Of a stretch of 64,000 bases of DNA, positions 19,028-27,475 are shown piece by piece (the stretch's first letter is position 1; the number at the start of each line of letters is the position of its first letter). Below the pieces are notes generated by a model, which saw only the letters and a list, made by a program, of their open reading frames with translations, was not told the DNA's origin and ran no database searches. The DNA is from an uncultured Williamsia sp. (GTDB lineage Bacteria > Actinomycetota > Actinomycetes > Mycobacteriales > Mycobacteriaceae), in contig NZ_CANLWM010000009.1 in assembly GCF_947494875.1 (NCBI RefSeq), positions 208,639-272,638 on the forward strand. Direction: 5' to 3'. Made by a program: the position numbers and the translations under genes.

Positions 19028-19786
19028 ATGGACGACGCGGCGCGAAAGGTGCTCGACGCGACGATCGCGATCGGTCGGCTCTACCACCGGATCAGCGCCG
19101 AGCAGCGGGCGCCGATGCCCGACGGCCCCGTGCTGTTCGTCGCCAACCACGGCTTCGGTGGCGTGTTCGATCTCAACGTGCTCGCGTTCGCGTCGGCTCA
19201 TGACCAGTTGGGCGACACCCGCGACGTCGCCGTCCTCACCCATCAGATCGCGTGGACGCTGGGCCTCGGGTCGATCCTGGAGAGGTTCGGCTCCGTCCCG
19301 GCCGATCACGGGTCCGGACTGCGCGCCCTGCGGTCGGGCAAGCATGCGCTCGTGTTCCCCGGCGGCGACATCGACGGGTTCAAGTCGTGGACCGACAGGA
19401 ACAAGGTCCTCTTCGTCGGACGAACCGGATTCGCCCGGCTCGCGATGGACGCCGACGTACCGATCGTCCCGGTGGTGACCGCCGGCGCGGGCGAATCCCT
19501 CGTCGTGCTGGGCGCGGGACGAAGGCTCGCCCGCCTCGCTCGACTCGACCGTCTCCTGCGCGTGAAGACCGTCGCCCTCACGGTGTCGCTGCCCTGGGGC
19601 GTCAACGCCGGACTGGTGGGACTGCTGCCCTACCTGCCGCTCCCGACGAAGCTGACGACGACCATCCTCCCGCCGATGCGGCCCGAACCCGGCGAGTCGG
19701 TCGCCGACTACGCGAACCGTGTCCACTCCGCGATGGCGGTGGAACTCAAGGCCCTCACGGCGGAACGACTGCCGGTGATCGGATGA
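19028..19786 (+). CDS. Lysophospholipid acyltransferase-like protein (PlsC/LPLAT superfamily)
   Basis: 252 aa. The catalytic block reads NHGFGGVFD, an HX4D variant (His and Asp kept, two glycines between), with the later substrate block VFPGGDIDG and VPIVPVVTAGAGES. These place it in the LPLAT superfamily, in the branch near diacylglycerol acyltransferase-like proteins. It would transfer an acyl chain to a glycerolipid or alcohol at the membrane surface. It overlaps the next gene by ATGA. Such a gene is odd inside an apparent ring-degradation regulon and might acylate a pathway alcohol or remodel lipid for hydrophobic substrate uptake; both are guesses. Confidence 0.75.
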   Translation: MDDAARKVLDATIAIGRLYHRISAEQRAPMPDGPVLFVANHGFGGVFDLNVLAFASAHDQLGDTRDVAVLTHQIAWTLGLGSILERFGSVPADHGSGLRALRSGKHALVFPGGDIDGFKSWTDRNKVLFVGRTGFARLAMDADVPIVPVVTAGAGESLVVLGAGRRLARLARLDRLLRVKTVALTVSLPWGVNAGLVGLLPYLPLPTKLTTTILPPMRPEPGESVADYANRVHSAMAVELKALTAERLPVIG

Positions 19787-20748
19787 CTCGCCAGGATGGA
19801 CTCGGCGGACGCGATGTGTGGGACGGGTATGGCGGCACCCTCCCCGGGGCCGTGTCCACGGACGACTGGGCATCATCGGTACGCACCGTGTCGACGCGGA
19901 CCGCTCGGGTGAGCTGTGTCGACGTGGCCCACGGGGACGGCCCGACGATCGTTCTGCTGCACGGCATCTCGGCGAGCTGGAAATGGTTCGCCCACCTGTT
20001 CCCAGCCCTGTCGCAGCGATATCGGATCCTGGCGGTGGACCTCCCTGGCTTCGGTGGGTCGCCGTTCTCGCGGCACCACCTCACCTTCGACGGGCTCGCC
20101 GACTCGGTCGTCGATGTGTGCGATGCGCTCGACGTCGACGCGCCGGTCGTCCTCGGCCACTCGATGGGCTCGTTGGTGGCCACGCGTGTGGCGGTGAGAC
20201 ATCCGGATCGCCTGGCAAGCCTGATCATCACCGGCGGGCCGATCCTCTCCCTGGTGCACCTCGTCCGACGGCCGGTCGAGACGTTCCGGCGCAGCCCGAG
20301 GGCGGTGTCGACGCTGGTGGCCGAGTCGGCGGTGGTGGGTCTGCCGCTCCCGCAGTCCGTCGCATCCGTCATCGCCGGGTCGGCGCGCCTGCGCCGAGCC
20401 GCGCTGGGCGCTTTCGTGGCCCGGCCTGACCTGCTCGACCCCGCGGTCGTCCGCGCCACCATGCAGGATCTGGGTGCGCCCGCGACATTCCCGGTTCTCG
20501 CCTCGACGGTGACGGGTGATCCCGGGCGCGACCTGGAGCACGTGCGATGCCCGACCCTGATCCTGCGTGGAGCGCAGGATGCCCTGTCCCCTCCGGATGA
20601 CGTCGCCCTGTTCCTGTCGCGGGTCCCCTCCGCCGACGAGGTCCGGCTCGACAACACCGGTCACTGGCCGCACATCGAACGTCCACGACGGTTCGTCGAC
20701 GAAGTACACCGTTTCGCGTCACCCGGTGACGCCCCACTCACCCTCTGA
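19783..20748 (+). CDS. Alpha/beta hydrolase, MhpC-like
   Basis: 321 aa. Fold motifs: VLLHGISASWKWF (oxyanion strand), DLPGFGGSPF, nucleophile elbow LGHSMGSLVA (Ser), LRGAQDALSPPDD (Asp) and NTGHWPHIERP (His). The triad and lid size match carbon-carbon or ester hydrolases of aromatic meta-cleavage pathways, though haloperoxidase or esterase functions are also possible. An N-terminal ~40-residue extension precedes the core. The start overlaps the acyltransferase stop (ATGA). It is the last enzyme of the first operon; the tetR gene follows after 70 bp. Confidence 0.85.
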   Translation: MTRQDGLGGRDVWDGYGGTLPGAVSTDDWASSVRTVSTRTARVSCVDVAHGDGPTIVLLHGISASWKWFAHLFPALSQRYRILAVDLPGFGGSPFSRHHLTFDGLADSVVDVCDALDVDAPVVLGHSMGSLVATRVAVRHPDRLASLIITGGPILSLVHLVRRPVETFRRSPRAVSTLVAESAVVGLPLPQSVASVIAGSARLRRAALGAFVARPDLLDPAVVRATMQDLGAPATFPVLASTVTGDPGRDLEHVRCPTLILRGAQDALSPPDDVALFLSRVPSADEVRLDNTGHWPHIERPRRFVDEVHRFASPGDAPLTL

Positions 20749-20818
20749 CGTGGTGACCCGTCCCGGACGGTCGCGGCGATAGGATCGCACCCGACAAGTC
20801 ATCAGTGAGGAGCGCGCC

Positions 20819-21469
20819 GTGCCCGACCCCGCCTCGCGGAAACCCACGAAGCGGGCAGCGCAGGCGGCGGAGACCAAGGCGCGCCTCATCGACGTCGCCA
20901 TCGAGGTGTTCTCGGACACCGACTACGACCAGGTCGCGGTGGCAGACATAGCGGCCCGCGCGAAAGTCGCACACGGCCTTCTCTTCCACTACTTCGGCAA
21001 CAAGCGCGGCATCTACCTCGCCGCGGTCCGAGCCACCGCCGAACAGCTCAACGCCGCGTTCACCTTCGAGCCAGGGGCGACCCCGCGCGAGATGATCCAC
21101 GGTGCACTCGAACAACACCTCGCCTATCTGCACGAACACCGCGGCCTCGCACTGCGACTCGTGCTCGGTGGCCGCGGGGTGGATTCCGAGGCATGGGAGA
21201 TCTACGAGGCGGGCCGATGGCATGCCCTCGAGGCGTTCGCAGGGCTCCTCGGGCTGGAGACCACCAACCAGGCACTGCGCGTCGTGGGTCGTGCGGCCGT
21301 CAGTGCGATCGACGAGGCCGTGGTGCAGTGGCTCGACGACACCGACGTGATCGACGCGCAACGGCTCGTGGCGTGGATGGAGGCCCTGATCGTCGCGTGC
21401 CTGGGCACCGCGCCGGTCCTCGACGAGACGTTCGACCTCGACCGTGCGATCCGCGCGCTCGACGGTTGA
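20819..21469 (+). CDS. TetR-family regulator, candidate repressor of both flanking operons
   Basis: 216 aa. The N-terminal HTH (residues ~15-60) includes IEVFSDTDYDQVAVADIAAR and AHGLLFHYFGNKRGIY; a helical effector domain with aromatic and acidic residues follows. The GTG at 20819 has GTGAGGAG upstream. TAGGAT at 20780-20785 could be a -10 of its own promoter. It sits between the only two copies of the palindrome GTTGACT-N3-AGTCAAC in this region (18119 and 21623), each laid over a -35 element. It is the natural candidate to bind them and be released by a pathway intermediate. That assignment is inferred from position and symmetry. Confidence 0.85.
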   Translation: MPDPASRKPTKRAAQAAETKARLIDVAIEVFSDTDYDQVAVADIAARAKVAHGLLFHYFGNKRGIYLAAVRATAEQLNAAFTFEPGATPREMIHGALEQHLAYLHEHRGLALRLVLGGRGVDSEAWEIYEAGRWHALEAFAGLLGLETTNQALRVVGRAAVSAIDEAVVQWLDDTDVIDAQRLVAWMEALIVACLGTAPVLDETFDLDRAIRALDG

Positions 21470-21622
21470 GTCGAAACACCCTCGTCTGACACGGATCTCG
21501 GTGTCGGGAGTGGAGCAGCACGAGAACGCCGACTGCCCACCGCGCACCCATCGCACCGACGCCTCGTCGAGCACCGCCCGGTGGATACACAGCTCTTCGG
21601 GGCCGGAGGTCGACCGCGATTC

Positions 21623-21652
21623 GTTGACTTCAAGTCAACTGCTTTGTAACGT
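21623..21652 (+). promoter_or_regulatory. Promoter with palindromic operator GTTGACT-TCA-AGTCAAC (FAH operon)
   Basis: 21623-21639 is a perfect 17-bp palindrome with the same 7-bp arms as 18119-18135, differing only in the 3-bp centre. TTGACT at 21624-21629 is the -35 and TAACGT at 21647-21652, 17 bp later, the -10. The predicted transcript starts about 25 bases before the FAH start codon. The rest of the 21470-21681 gap shows no gene. Confidence 0.78.
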
Positions 21653-21681
21653 CGCCACCGACAGCCGATCGAGGAGGGCGC

Positions 21682-22659
21682 ATGGCGATCCGGGTCATCC
21701 GGTACACCGACGACGGGGCGACGCACTGGGGGGTCGTCGACGGCCAGGACGTCACCGCGTTGTCCGACGACTATCCGACGACCGGAGCGCTGCTCGAGAG
21801 CGGGCGAGCCGACATCGACGATGCACGCCGCCGGGCTCCGAGCCACACCCTGGCCGATGTCGACGTGCAGTCACCGATCACCGTTCCCTGTCGAGTGCTG
21901 TGTCAGGGCGCGAACTATCGACAGCACGCCATCGAGTCCGGAATGGACCCCGACAACCGCGCCTTCAACCTGTTCTTCGACAAGACCGACGCGTCGGTCA
22001 CGGGTCCGTACGACCCCGTCGAGCGTCCCCGGCACGTGCGCCTGCTCGACCACGAGATCGAACTCGCGCTGGTCATCGGCGCGACTGTCGACGGGCCGGT
22101 GACCATCACCGACGCCGACCTGCCGCGGTATGTCGCGGCGGTGACCATCGGCAACGACCTGTCCGCGCGCGATGTGCAGTTGCCCCAGGGCCAGTACCTG
22201 AAAGGCAAGAGCTATCGCGGTTTCTGCCCACTGGGACCCGAGCTCGTCCTGTTGGAGCCGGCCGACTACCCGCTGCTGGACAACCTCGATCTCGAGCTGC
22301 GTGTCAACGGCGAGCTGCGACAGACCGACAACACCTCGAACGTCGTCTACCGACCCGCCGAGTCGTTGACCGAACTGAGCACGTTCTCCAACCTGTCACC
22401 CGGGGACGTCGTCCTCACGGGGACACCCCATGGCACCGCCGCCACAGCGCCCCCGGCCATCGTGCGCCGCCTCGCCGCCGCCCTCCTCCCCGAGCACGTC
22501 ATGTGGAAGGCGTTCATCCGCCGGAACGAGTCCGGACCGTTCCTCCGGCCCGGTGACACCGTGACCGCGTCCATCCGCACACCCGATGGAGCACTCGACC
22601 TGGGCACCCAGAGGACACCCATCGTCGCCGCGACCACACCGGAAGGCGTTCTCGCATGA
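21682..22659 (+). CDS. Fumarylacetoacetate hydrolase (FAH) family protein
   Basis: 325 aa. The C-terminal FAH domain is complete, with metal ligands in DHEIELALVIG (ExE), a downstream Asp in IGNDLSARDVQ, KGKSYRGFCPLGPE, and TGTPHGTA. The N-terminal ~75 residues form the small cap typical of the bacterial group. Members hydrolyse carbon-carbon bonds of beta-diketones or act as hydratases/decarboxylases on meta-cleavage products. GAGGAGG at 21671-21677 is a strong ribosome site. It is the first gene of a four-gene operon with 1-4 bp overlaps throughout, headed by the second operator. Confidence 0.9.
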   Translation: MAIRVIRYTDDGATHWGVVDGQDVTALSDDYPTTGALLESGRADIDDARRRAPSHTLADVDVQSPITVPCRVLCQGANYRQHAIESGMDPDNRAFNLFFDKTDASVTGPYDPVERPRHVRLLDHEIELALVIGATVDGPVTITDADLPRYVAAVTIGNDLSARDVQLPQGQYLKGKSYRGFCPLGPELVLLEPADYPLLDNLDLELRVNGELRQTDNTSNVVYRPAESLTELSTFSNLSPGDVVLTGTPHGTAATAPPAIVRRLAAALLPEHVMWKAFIRRNESGPFLRPGDTVTASIRTPDGALDLGTQRTPIVAATTPEGVLA

Positions 22660-23282
22660 CCACACCGGGCCCGAGCACCATCGCACTGGCGCCCGAGATC
22701 CTCGCGCACTACGTCATCAAGACCCCGCGCGCGGCCGAGATGATCGATTGGTACGGAGAAGTGCTCGGCGCACGCGTCGTCCACGAGGACTCGCAGATCG
22801 CCTTCCTGACCTGGGACGAGGAGAGTCACCGGCTCGCACTGGTGAAGATCCCCGGGCTCGTCGGGCGGCTCTTCCCGCTCGCGCGCTTCCGTCGCAAGGT
22901 GATGGGCGTCGACCACCTCGCGTTCACCTACAGCTCCCTGGAGCGGCTGCTGCTCAACCATGAGCGTCTGACCGCGCTCGGCATCGACCCGGTGTGGTCG
23001 ATCAACCACGGCCCCACCACATCGCTGTACTACGAGGATCCCGACGGCACGCGTCTGGAGTTCCAGGTCGAGAACTTCGACACCCCGGAGGAGACCGCCG
23101 CGTTCTTCGACAGCGACGAGTTCGCCGAGAACCCGATCGGTGTGACGATCGACCCGACCTATCTCCTCGAACGCTTGCGCGCGGGCGATCCGCCGCACGC
23201 ACTCACCGGCCGCTACGCCGGGGTCCGGCCCGGCACTCGTCCGCGTGTCAACAAGCGCGCCATCACCTTCCGTACGCTGTGA
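22656..23282 (+). CDS. Single-domain type I extradiol dioxygenase / VOC protein
   Basis: 208 aa, one vicinal-oxygen-chelate module pair. The facial metal triad can be placed at His18 (LAHYVIKT), His87 (GVDHLAF) and Glu135 (TRLEFQVE), as in Fe(II) ring-cleaving dioxygenases of the glyoxalase fold. TSLYYEDPDG has the Tyr and Asp-Pro-Asp-Gly typical of that class. It is shorter than two-domain BphC enzymes (~300 aa) but close to the one-domain extradiol dioxygenases known in rhodococci. It would open a catechol ring made by the FAD hydroxylase encoded next. Overlaps: ATGA with FAH, and one base with the hydroxylase. A glyoxalase-type isomerase is the alternative. Confidence 0.82.
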   Translation: MTTPGPSTIALAPEILAHYVIKTPRAAEMIDWYGEVLGARVVHEDSQIAFLTWDEESHRLALVKIPGLVGRLFPLARFRRKVMGVDHLAFTYSSLERLLLNHERLTALGIDPVWSINHGPTTSLYYEDPDGTRLEFQVENFDTPEETAAFFDSDEFAENPIGVTIDPTYLLERLRAGDPPHALTGRYAGVRPGTRPRVNKRAITFRTL

Positions 23283-25114
23283 TGATCACGCCACCGCACA
23301 CCCCGGTGGTGATCTGCGGGGCGGGTGCTGCGGGGTCGACCCTGGCCCTCCTGCTCGCATCCCGCGGGATCCCGTCGACCGTGCTGGATCGGCGTCGTGA
23401 CCCGCTGGGACATCCTGCAGCGCACGTGATCAACGCACGGTCGCTGGAGATCTGGCGTGAGATCGACCCCGATCTCGCCGCGCACGTTGCCGCGCTGTCC
23501 CCACCGATCTCCGAGATCAACCTCATCCGGTGGTGTTCGACGATCGGCGCGACCCCGCTCGGCGAGATCGACCTGTTGTCCGAACCCGAGCAGCTCGAGA
23601 GGGTGCGCTCGCACAGCGACTACCTCATCTCCCACGTCGGCCAACACCTGCTGATGCCGCTGCTGTGGCGACACCTCGACGACGAGCCGCTGGTCTCGTT
23701 CCACCGCGACGTCGCCGTCACCGATCTGGTCACCGACCGGTCGGGTATGACCGTCCGCACCGGATCAGGCTCGGGCACAGCACCGTTCGTCGTCGCGGCC
23801 GACGGGGCGAACAGCGTCGTCCGGGACCTGCTCGGCATCACCATGCAGGGACCGGTGCTGGCACGGATGGCGAGTGCGTTCTTCCGCTCCCCCGACCTGC
23901 ATCCCCACGAACGCCCGCTGTTGACGTGGATCTATCAACCCGACTTCGCCGGCGTCCTGATCGCCCACGCCGACGACCACTACATCCTCATGGGCACGTA
24001 CGTGCACCCGGGCCAACCGATCGCGTCCGACCCCGAGCGGTACTGGCGCGACGCACTGCCTCGGGTCCTGGGCGCCGACAAGACCTACGACATCAGGTCG
24101 ACCGGCACGTGGACGATGACGTCACAGACAGCGTCCGCCTTCCGCAGCGGACCGGTACTGCTCGTCGGCGACGCCGCTCACCGCTTCCCACACACCGGGG
24201 GGTACGGACTCAACAGCGGCGTGCAGGACGCACACAACCTGGCCTGGAAGCTCGACGCGGTGCTGAACCACCGCGCCGACGACGCACTGCTCGACACCTA
24301 CGAGATCGAACGTCGGCCGGTGGTGGAACTCTTCGCCGACCACAGCGTGCGCAACCACTTCAACCTCGACGCCGTCACCAAGCACTTCGGGGCGACCAAC
24401 CGGGCACTGCAGACCGTCACGTCCCTGATGGGACGCGCTCCGCTGACCTGGGTTCCCGACGCTCTCGCGGCGCGGGCGTCAGACCACCTGATCCGTGCCG
24501 GCCTGGCCCGCACGGCCATCCTGGGCCGCGACTCCGCTCGCGCCCGACGCGTGCGCGACCGTGCCGCCCTCGCCATCCCCGACCAGGCGCCCCACTTCGT
24601 CTCCACCGGACTGGAGTTCGGCTACCGCTACTCCGGGCCGCTGATCGCCGACGACGGCACGCCGCCGGGATCGACGGACCCGGAGGAGGTGATCGAGTAC
24701 CTCCCGTCCGTCGTCGCCGGAGGGCGGCTGCCGCACGTCCCCGTCGACGTCGGCGACGACCGCCGGTCGATCCTCGAACTGGTCGACCGATCACCGGTCG
24801 TGCTGACCGTCGTGACCTCCGATCCCGCTGCCTGGCAGGACCGGCTCGAGGCCGATCTGATCAGTCCACTCGAGGCCACGACGGTGGACATCGGAGCGGT
24901 GTGCGTGGCGCCCGAGTCGGCCGCCGAGCTGTACCGCCTGACCCGCGGCGGCGCCGTGGTCGTCCGCTGCGACGGGCACATCGTGTGGCACGACGACCGC
25001 CCCGCCGATCAGTCCGCCGACGCCCTGCACGCATTCCTCGCGCAGGGGTGGGCGCAGCTCGTCCCCGCCCGCGCCTCGACCGCAGACGCCCGCACCTCCA
25101 GGAGCACCGAGTGA
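23282..25114 (+). CDS. FAD-dependent aromatic hydroxylase (PheA/TfdB, MhpA-like)
   Basis: 610 aa. N-terminal Rossmann motif VVICGAGAAGSTLALLLASRG binds FAD ADP. VVAADGANSVVRDLLG is the DG motif binding FAD and NADPH. LLVGDAAHRFPHTGGYGLNSG is the GD motif contacting the FAD ribityl. The ~120-residue C-terminal thioredoxin-like domain is characteristic of phenol hydroxylase-type enzymes, which add an ortho hydroxyl to phenols using NADPH and O2. It is the third gene in the operon: its ATG begins on the last base of the dioxygenase stop, and its stop overlaps the next start (GTGA). It should produce the catechol that the dioxygenase opens; the substrate is unknown. Confidence 0.92.
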   Translation: MITPPHTPVVICGAGAAGSTLALLLASRGIPSTVLDRRRDPLGHPAAHVINARSLEIWREIDPDLAAHVAALSPPISEINLIRWCSTIGATPLGEIDLLSEPEQLERVRSHSDYLISHVGQHLLMPLLWRHLDDEPLVSFHRDVAVTDLVTDRSGMTVRTGSGSGTAPFVVAADGANSVVRDLLGITMQGPVLARMASAFFRSPDLHPHERPLLTWIYQPDFAGVLIAHADDHYILMGTYVHPGQPIASDPERYWRDALPRVLGADKTYDIRSTGTWTMTSQTASAFRSGPVLLVGDAAHRFPHTGGYGLNSGVQDAHNLAWKLDAVLNHRADDALLDTYEIERRPVVELFADHSVRNHFNLDAVTKHFGATNRALQTVTSLMGRAPLTWVPDALAARASDHLIRAGLARTAILGRDSARARRVRDRAALAIPDQAPHFVSTGLEFGYRYSGPLIADDGTPPGSTDPEEVIEYLPSVVAGGRLPHVPVDVGDDRRSILELVDRSPVVLTVVTSDPAAWQDRLEADLISPLEATTVDIGAVCVAPESAAELYRLTRGGAVVVRCDGHIVWHDDRPADQSADALHAFLAQGWAQLVPARASTADARTSRSTE

Positions 25115-27435
25115 GCATCGACGTACCCGAGATCACCCCGGCCTCACCGGAGACCCGGACGCTCGACGCGATCGCCCGACGTGTCCTGTGGACCTCGACC
25201 GCGATCATCCACCACGCCAACCGGGTTCGCCCCAACCCGAGCGGGCTGAAGGTCGGTGGCCATCAGGCATCGAGTGCGTCGATGGTCCACATCATGACGT
25301 CGCTGTGGTTCGGTCAGCTGCGTGCCGGTGACCGGGTCTCGGTGAAACCTCATGCCTCACCGGTCCTGCACGCCATCAACCACCTCCTCGGGGAACTCGA
25401 CGAGCGATGGCTCACGACGCTGCGGGAATACGGTGGACTGCAGTCGTATCCGAGCAGGTCGAAGGATCCCGACCCCGTCGACTACTCCACCGGATCGGTG
25501 GGCATCGGTGCGACCGCTCCGATCTGGGGGGCGATCGCGCGCCGCTACGTCGACACGACCTTCGGCAGCACGGGCACGGGTCGGCAGTACTCGCTTGTCG
25601 GCGACGCCGAACTCGACGAGGGCGCGATCTGGGAGGCCGTGCTCGATCCCAGCGTCGCCGACCTCGGGGAGATCGTCTGGATCGTCGATCTGAACCGCCA
25701 GTCACTCGACCGGGTGGTCCCGAACATCGCCGCCCGCCGGCTGGAGCAGATGTTCACCGCCGCGGGGTGGCAGGTCATCACCGTCTCCTTCGGGCACATC
25801 CTGGAGAGCCTGTTCGCCCGTGCCGGAGGGGACGCATTGCGCCGTCGCATCGTCGAGATGCCCAACCCCGAATACCAACGACTTCTGCGATGCTCGGCCG
25901 ACGAGGTCCGCACCCGGCTGCCCGGCGCCGGCCCCGACGCCGAGGCCATCACCGGCGTCATCGGCGATCTCGACGACGCGACCCTGCTCGCCGCCGTGGC
26001 GAACCTCGGCGGGCACGACATCGACGCGCTGCAGGCCGCGTACGCGCAGATCGACGACACGCGGCCCACGGTCGTCATCGCCTACACCGTGAAGGGGTTC
26101 GGCCTGCCCATCCAGGGCCACCCGCAGAACCACTCGTCGCTGCTCACCGTCGAGCAGTTCGCCGCCCTCGCCGACACACTCGGCGAGGACGCCGAGAACC
26201 CCTGGCGACGGTTCCCATCGGAGTCATCAGAAGGACGACTGTGCGATCAGGTCTCGGCTCGGCTTCACCGCGACCCGGTTCCCGCGCTGCCCCGACTGTC
26301 GGTGCCCCGCGACGTCGACCGCACACCCTCCGCGACGTCCACCACCCAGGCCGCGCTCGGCCGGGTCCTGCTCGACCTCTCCCGTGAGGCACCCGAGATC
26401 GCCGACCGAGTGGTCACTGTCAGCCCTGACGTCAGCTCGACGACGAACCTGGCCGGATGGCTGAACAAGGTCGGCGTCTGGTCGCCGGCCGAACGGCACA
26501 ACTGGTTCGCCGACGACGCCGAGACGATCATGCACTGGCGCGAACGACCCACCGGCCAGCACATGGAACTCGGCATCGCCGAGACGAACCTCGTCGGCCT
26601 GCTCGGCGAACTCGGCGCCACGTGGAGCCGGTGGGGACAACCGCTGCTGCCGATCGGCGTCCTCTACGACCCCTTCGTCGAACGTGCACTCGAACCGTGG
26701 TCGTTCGGCATCTACGCCGGCGGCCAGTCCATCCTCGTGGGCACCCCGTCGGGCGTCAGCCTCGCCTCCGAAGGCGGTGCGCACCAATCGATCACGACAC
26801 CCTCGGTCGGTCTGGAACAGCCCGGATGTGTCACCTACGAGCCCGCGTTCGCGATCGAGGTGCAGTGGATCCTGCTCGACTGCCTGGCTCACCTCGGGCG
26901 ACCCGACGGGCGCTCCGCCTACCTGCGTCTGTCCACGCGACCCGTCGAGCAGGGTCTCGCCGACGTCCCCGCCGACCCTGCGGCGAGGGAACGCCGACGA
27001 CGACAGGTCGTCGCCGGCGCGTACCGACTCCGCACCGCGGAGACACCGGCCGCGACCATCGTCACGATGGGCGCGATGGCGACCGAGGCGATTCGGGCCG
27101 CGGAACGCCTGCGGGACATGGACATCGACGCCGACGTCGTCTGCGTCACCAGCCCGGGACTGCTCTTCCACGCCACGCAGGCCCGCGCCGGTCGACAGGA
27201 CGCGCCGAGCTGGATCCTCGACAGCGTGTTCCCGTCCGACCGCGCAGCCCCGATGGTGACAGTCCTGGACGGGCACCCCCACACGCTGGCGTTCCTCGCG
27301 ACGATCAACGCGGTTCCGTCACGCGCCCTGGGCGTCACGTCGTTCGGTCAGGCCGGATCGCTCGAAGACACCTACCGACACCACGAGATCGACGCCGACA
27401 GCATCGTCCGCGCGACGCTGGACGTCCTCGCCTGA
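25111..27435 (+). CDS. AceE-like (homodimeric E1/transketolase-fold) TPP-dependent 2-oxoacid enzyme in a catabolic operon
   Basis: 774 aa from a GTG overlapping the hydroxylase stop. Blocks alignable to the housekeeping AceE at 43457 include LKVGGHQASSASMVHIMTSL, the TPP motif GDAELDEG...DLNRQSLDRV (GDG-N type with Ala replacing the second Gly), AYTVKGFGLPIQGH, and IGVLYDPFVERALEPW. It is about 150 residues shorter than true AceE, and identity by eye is low. It is probably specialised to decarboxylate or transfer from an unusual 2-oxoacid arising from ring cleavage and FAH action. No E2/E3 genes are nearby, so either the housekeeping E2 is used or the reaction does not make an acyl-CoA. This is the most distinctive gene of the regulon. 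Confidence 0.85.
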   Translation: MSIDVPEITPASPETRTLDAIARRVLWTSTAIIHHANRVRPNPSGLKVGGHQASSASMVHIMTSLWFGQLRAGDRVSVKPHASPVLHAINHLLGELDERWLTTLREYGGLQSYPSRSKDPDPVDYSTGSVGIGATAPIWGAIARRYVDTTFGSTGTGRQYSLVGDAELDEGAIWEAVLDPSVADLGEIVWIVDLNRQSLDRVVPNIAARRLEQMFTAAGWQVITVSFGHILESLFARAGGDALRRRIVEMPNPEYQRLLRCSADEVRTRLPGAGPDAEAITGVIGDLDDATLLAAVANLGGHDIDALQAAYAQIDDTRPTVVIAYTVKGFGLPIQGHPQNHSSLLTVEQFAALADTLGEDAENPWRRFPSESSEGRLCDQVSARLHRDPVPALPRLSVPRDVDRTPSATSTTQAALGRVLLDLSREAPEIADRVVTVSPDVSSTTNLAGWLNKVGVWSPAERHNWFADDAETIMHWRERPTGQHMELGIAETNLVGLLGELGATWSRWGQPLLPIGVLYDPFVERALEPWSFGIYAGGQSILVGTPSGVSLASEGGAHQSITTPSVGLEQPGCVTYEPAFAIEVQWILLDCLAHLGRPDGRSAYLRLSTRPVEQGLADVPADPAARERRRRQVVAGAYRLRTAETPAATIVTMGAMATEAIRAAERLRDMDIDADVVCVTSPGLLFHATQARAGRQDAPSWILDSVFPSDRAAPMVTVLDGHPHTLAFLATINAVPSRALGVTSFGQAGSLEDTYRHHEIDADSIVRATLDVLA

Positions 27436-27452
27436 CCGACCGCGGCGGTCGG
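27436..27452 (+). terminator. Hairpin at the end of the FAH operon
   Basis: CCGACCG-CGG-CGGTCGG starts on the base after the stop codon: 7-bp perfect stem, 3-base loop. There is no T-run, which is common for actinobacterial terminators. Confidence 0.5.
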
Positions 27453-27475
27453 TGGGCGGGCCGACTTCCACGGCC

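Noticed and set aside
22994..23281. Earlier in-frame start for the FAD hydroxylase
   Set aside because: It would overlap the dioxygenase by 289 bp; the Rossmann motif begins eight residues after ATG 23282, where the start touches the previous stop.
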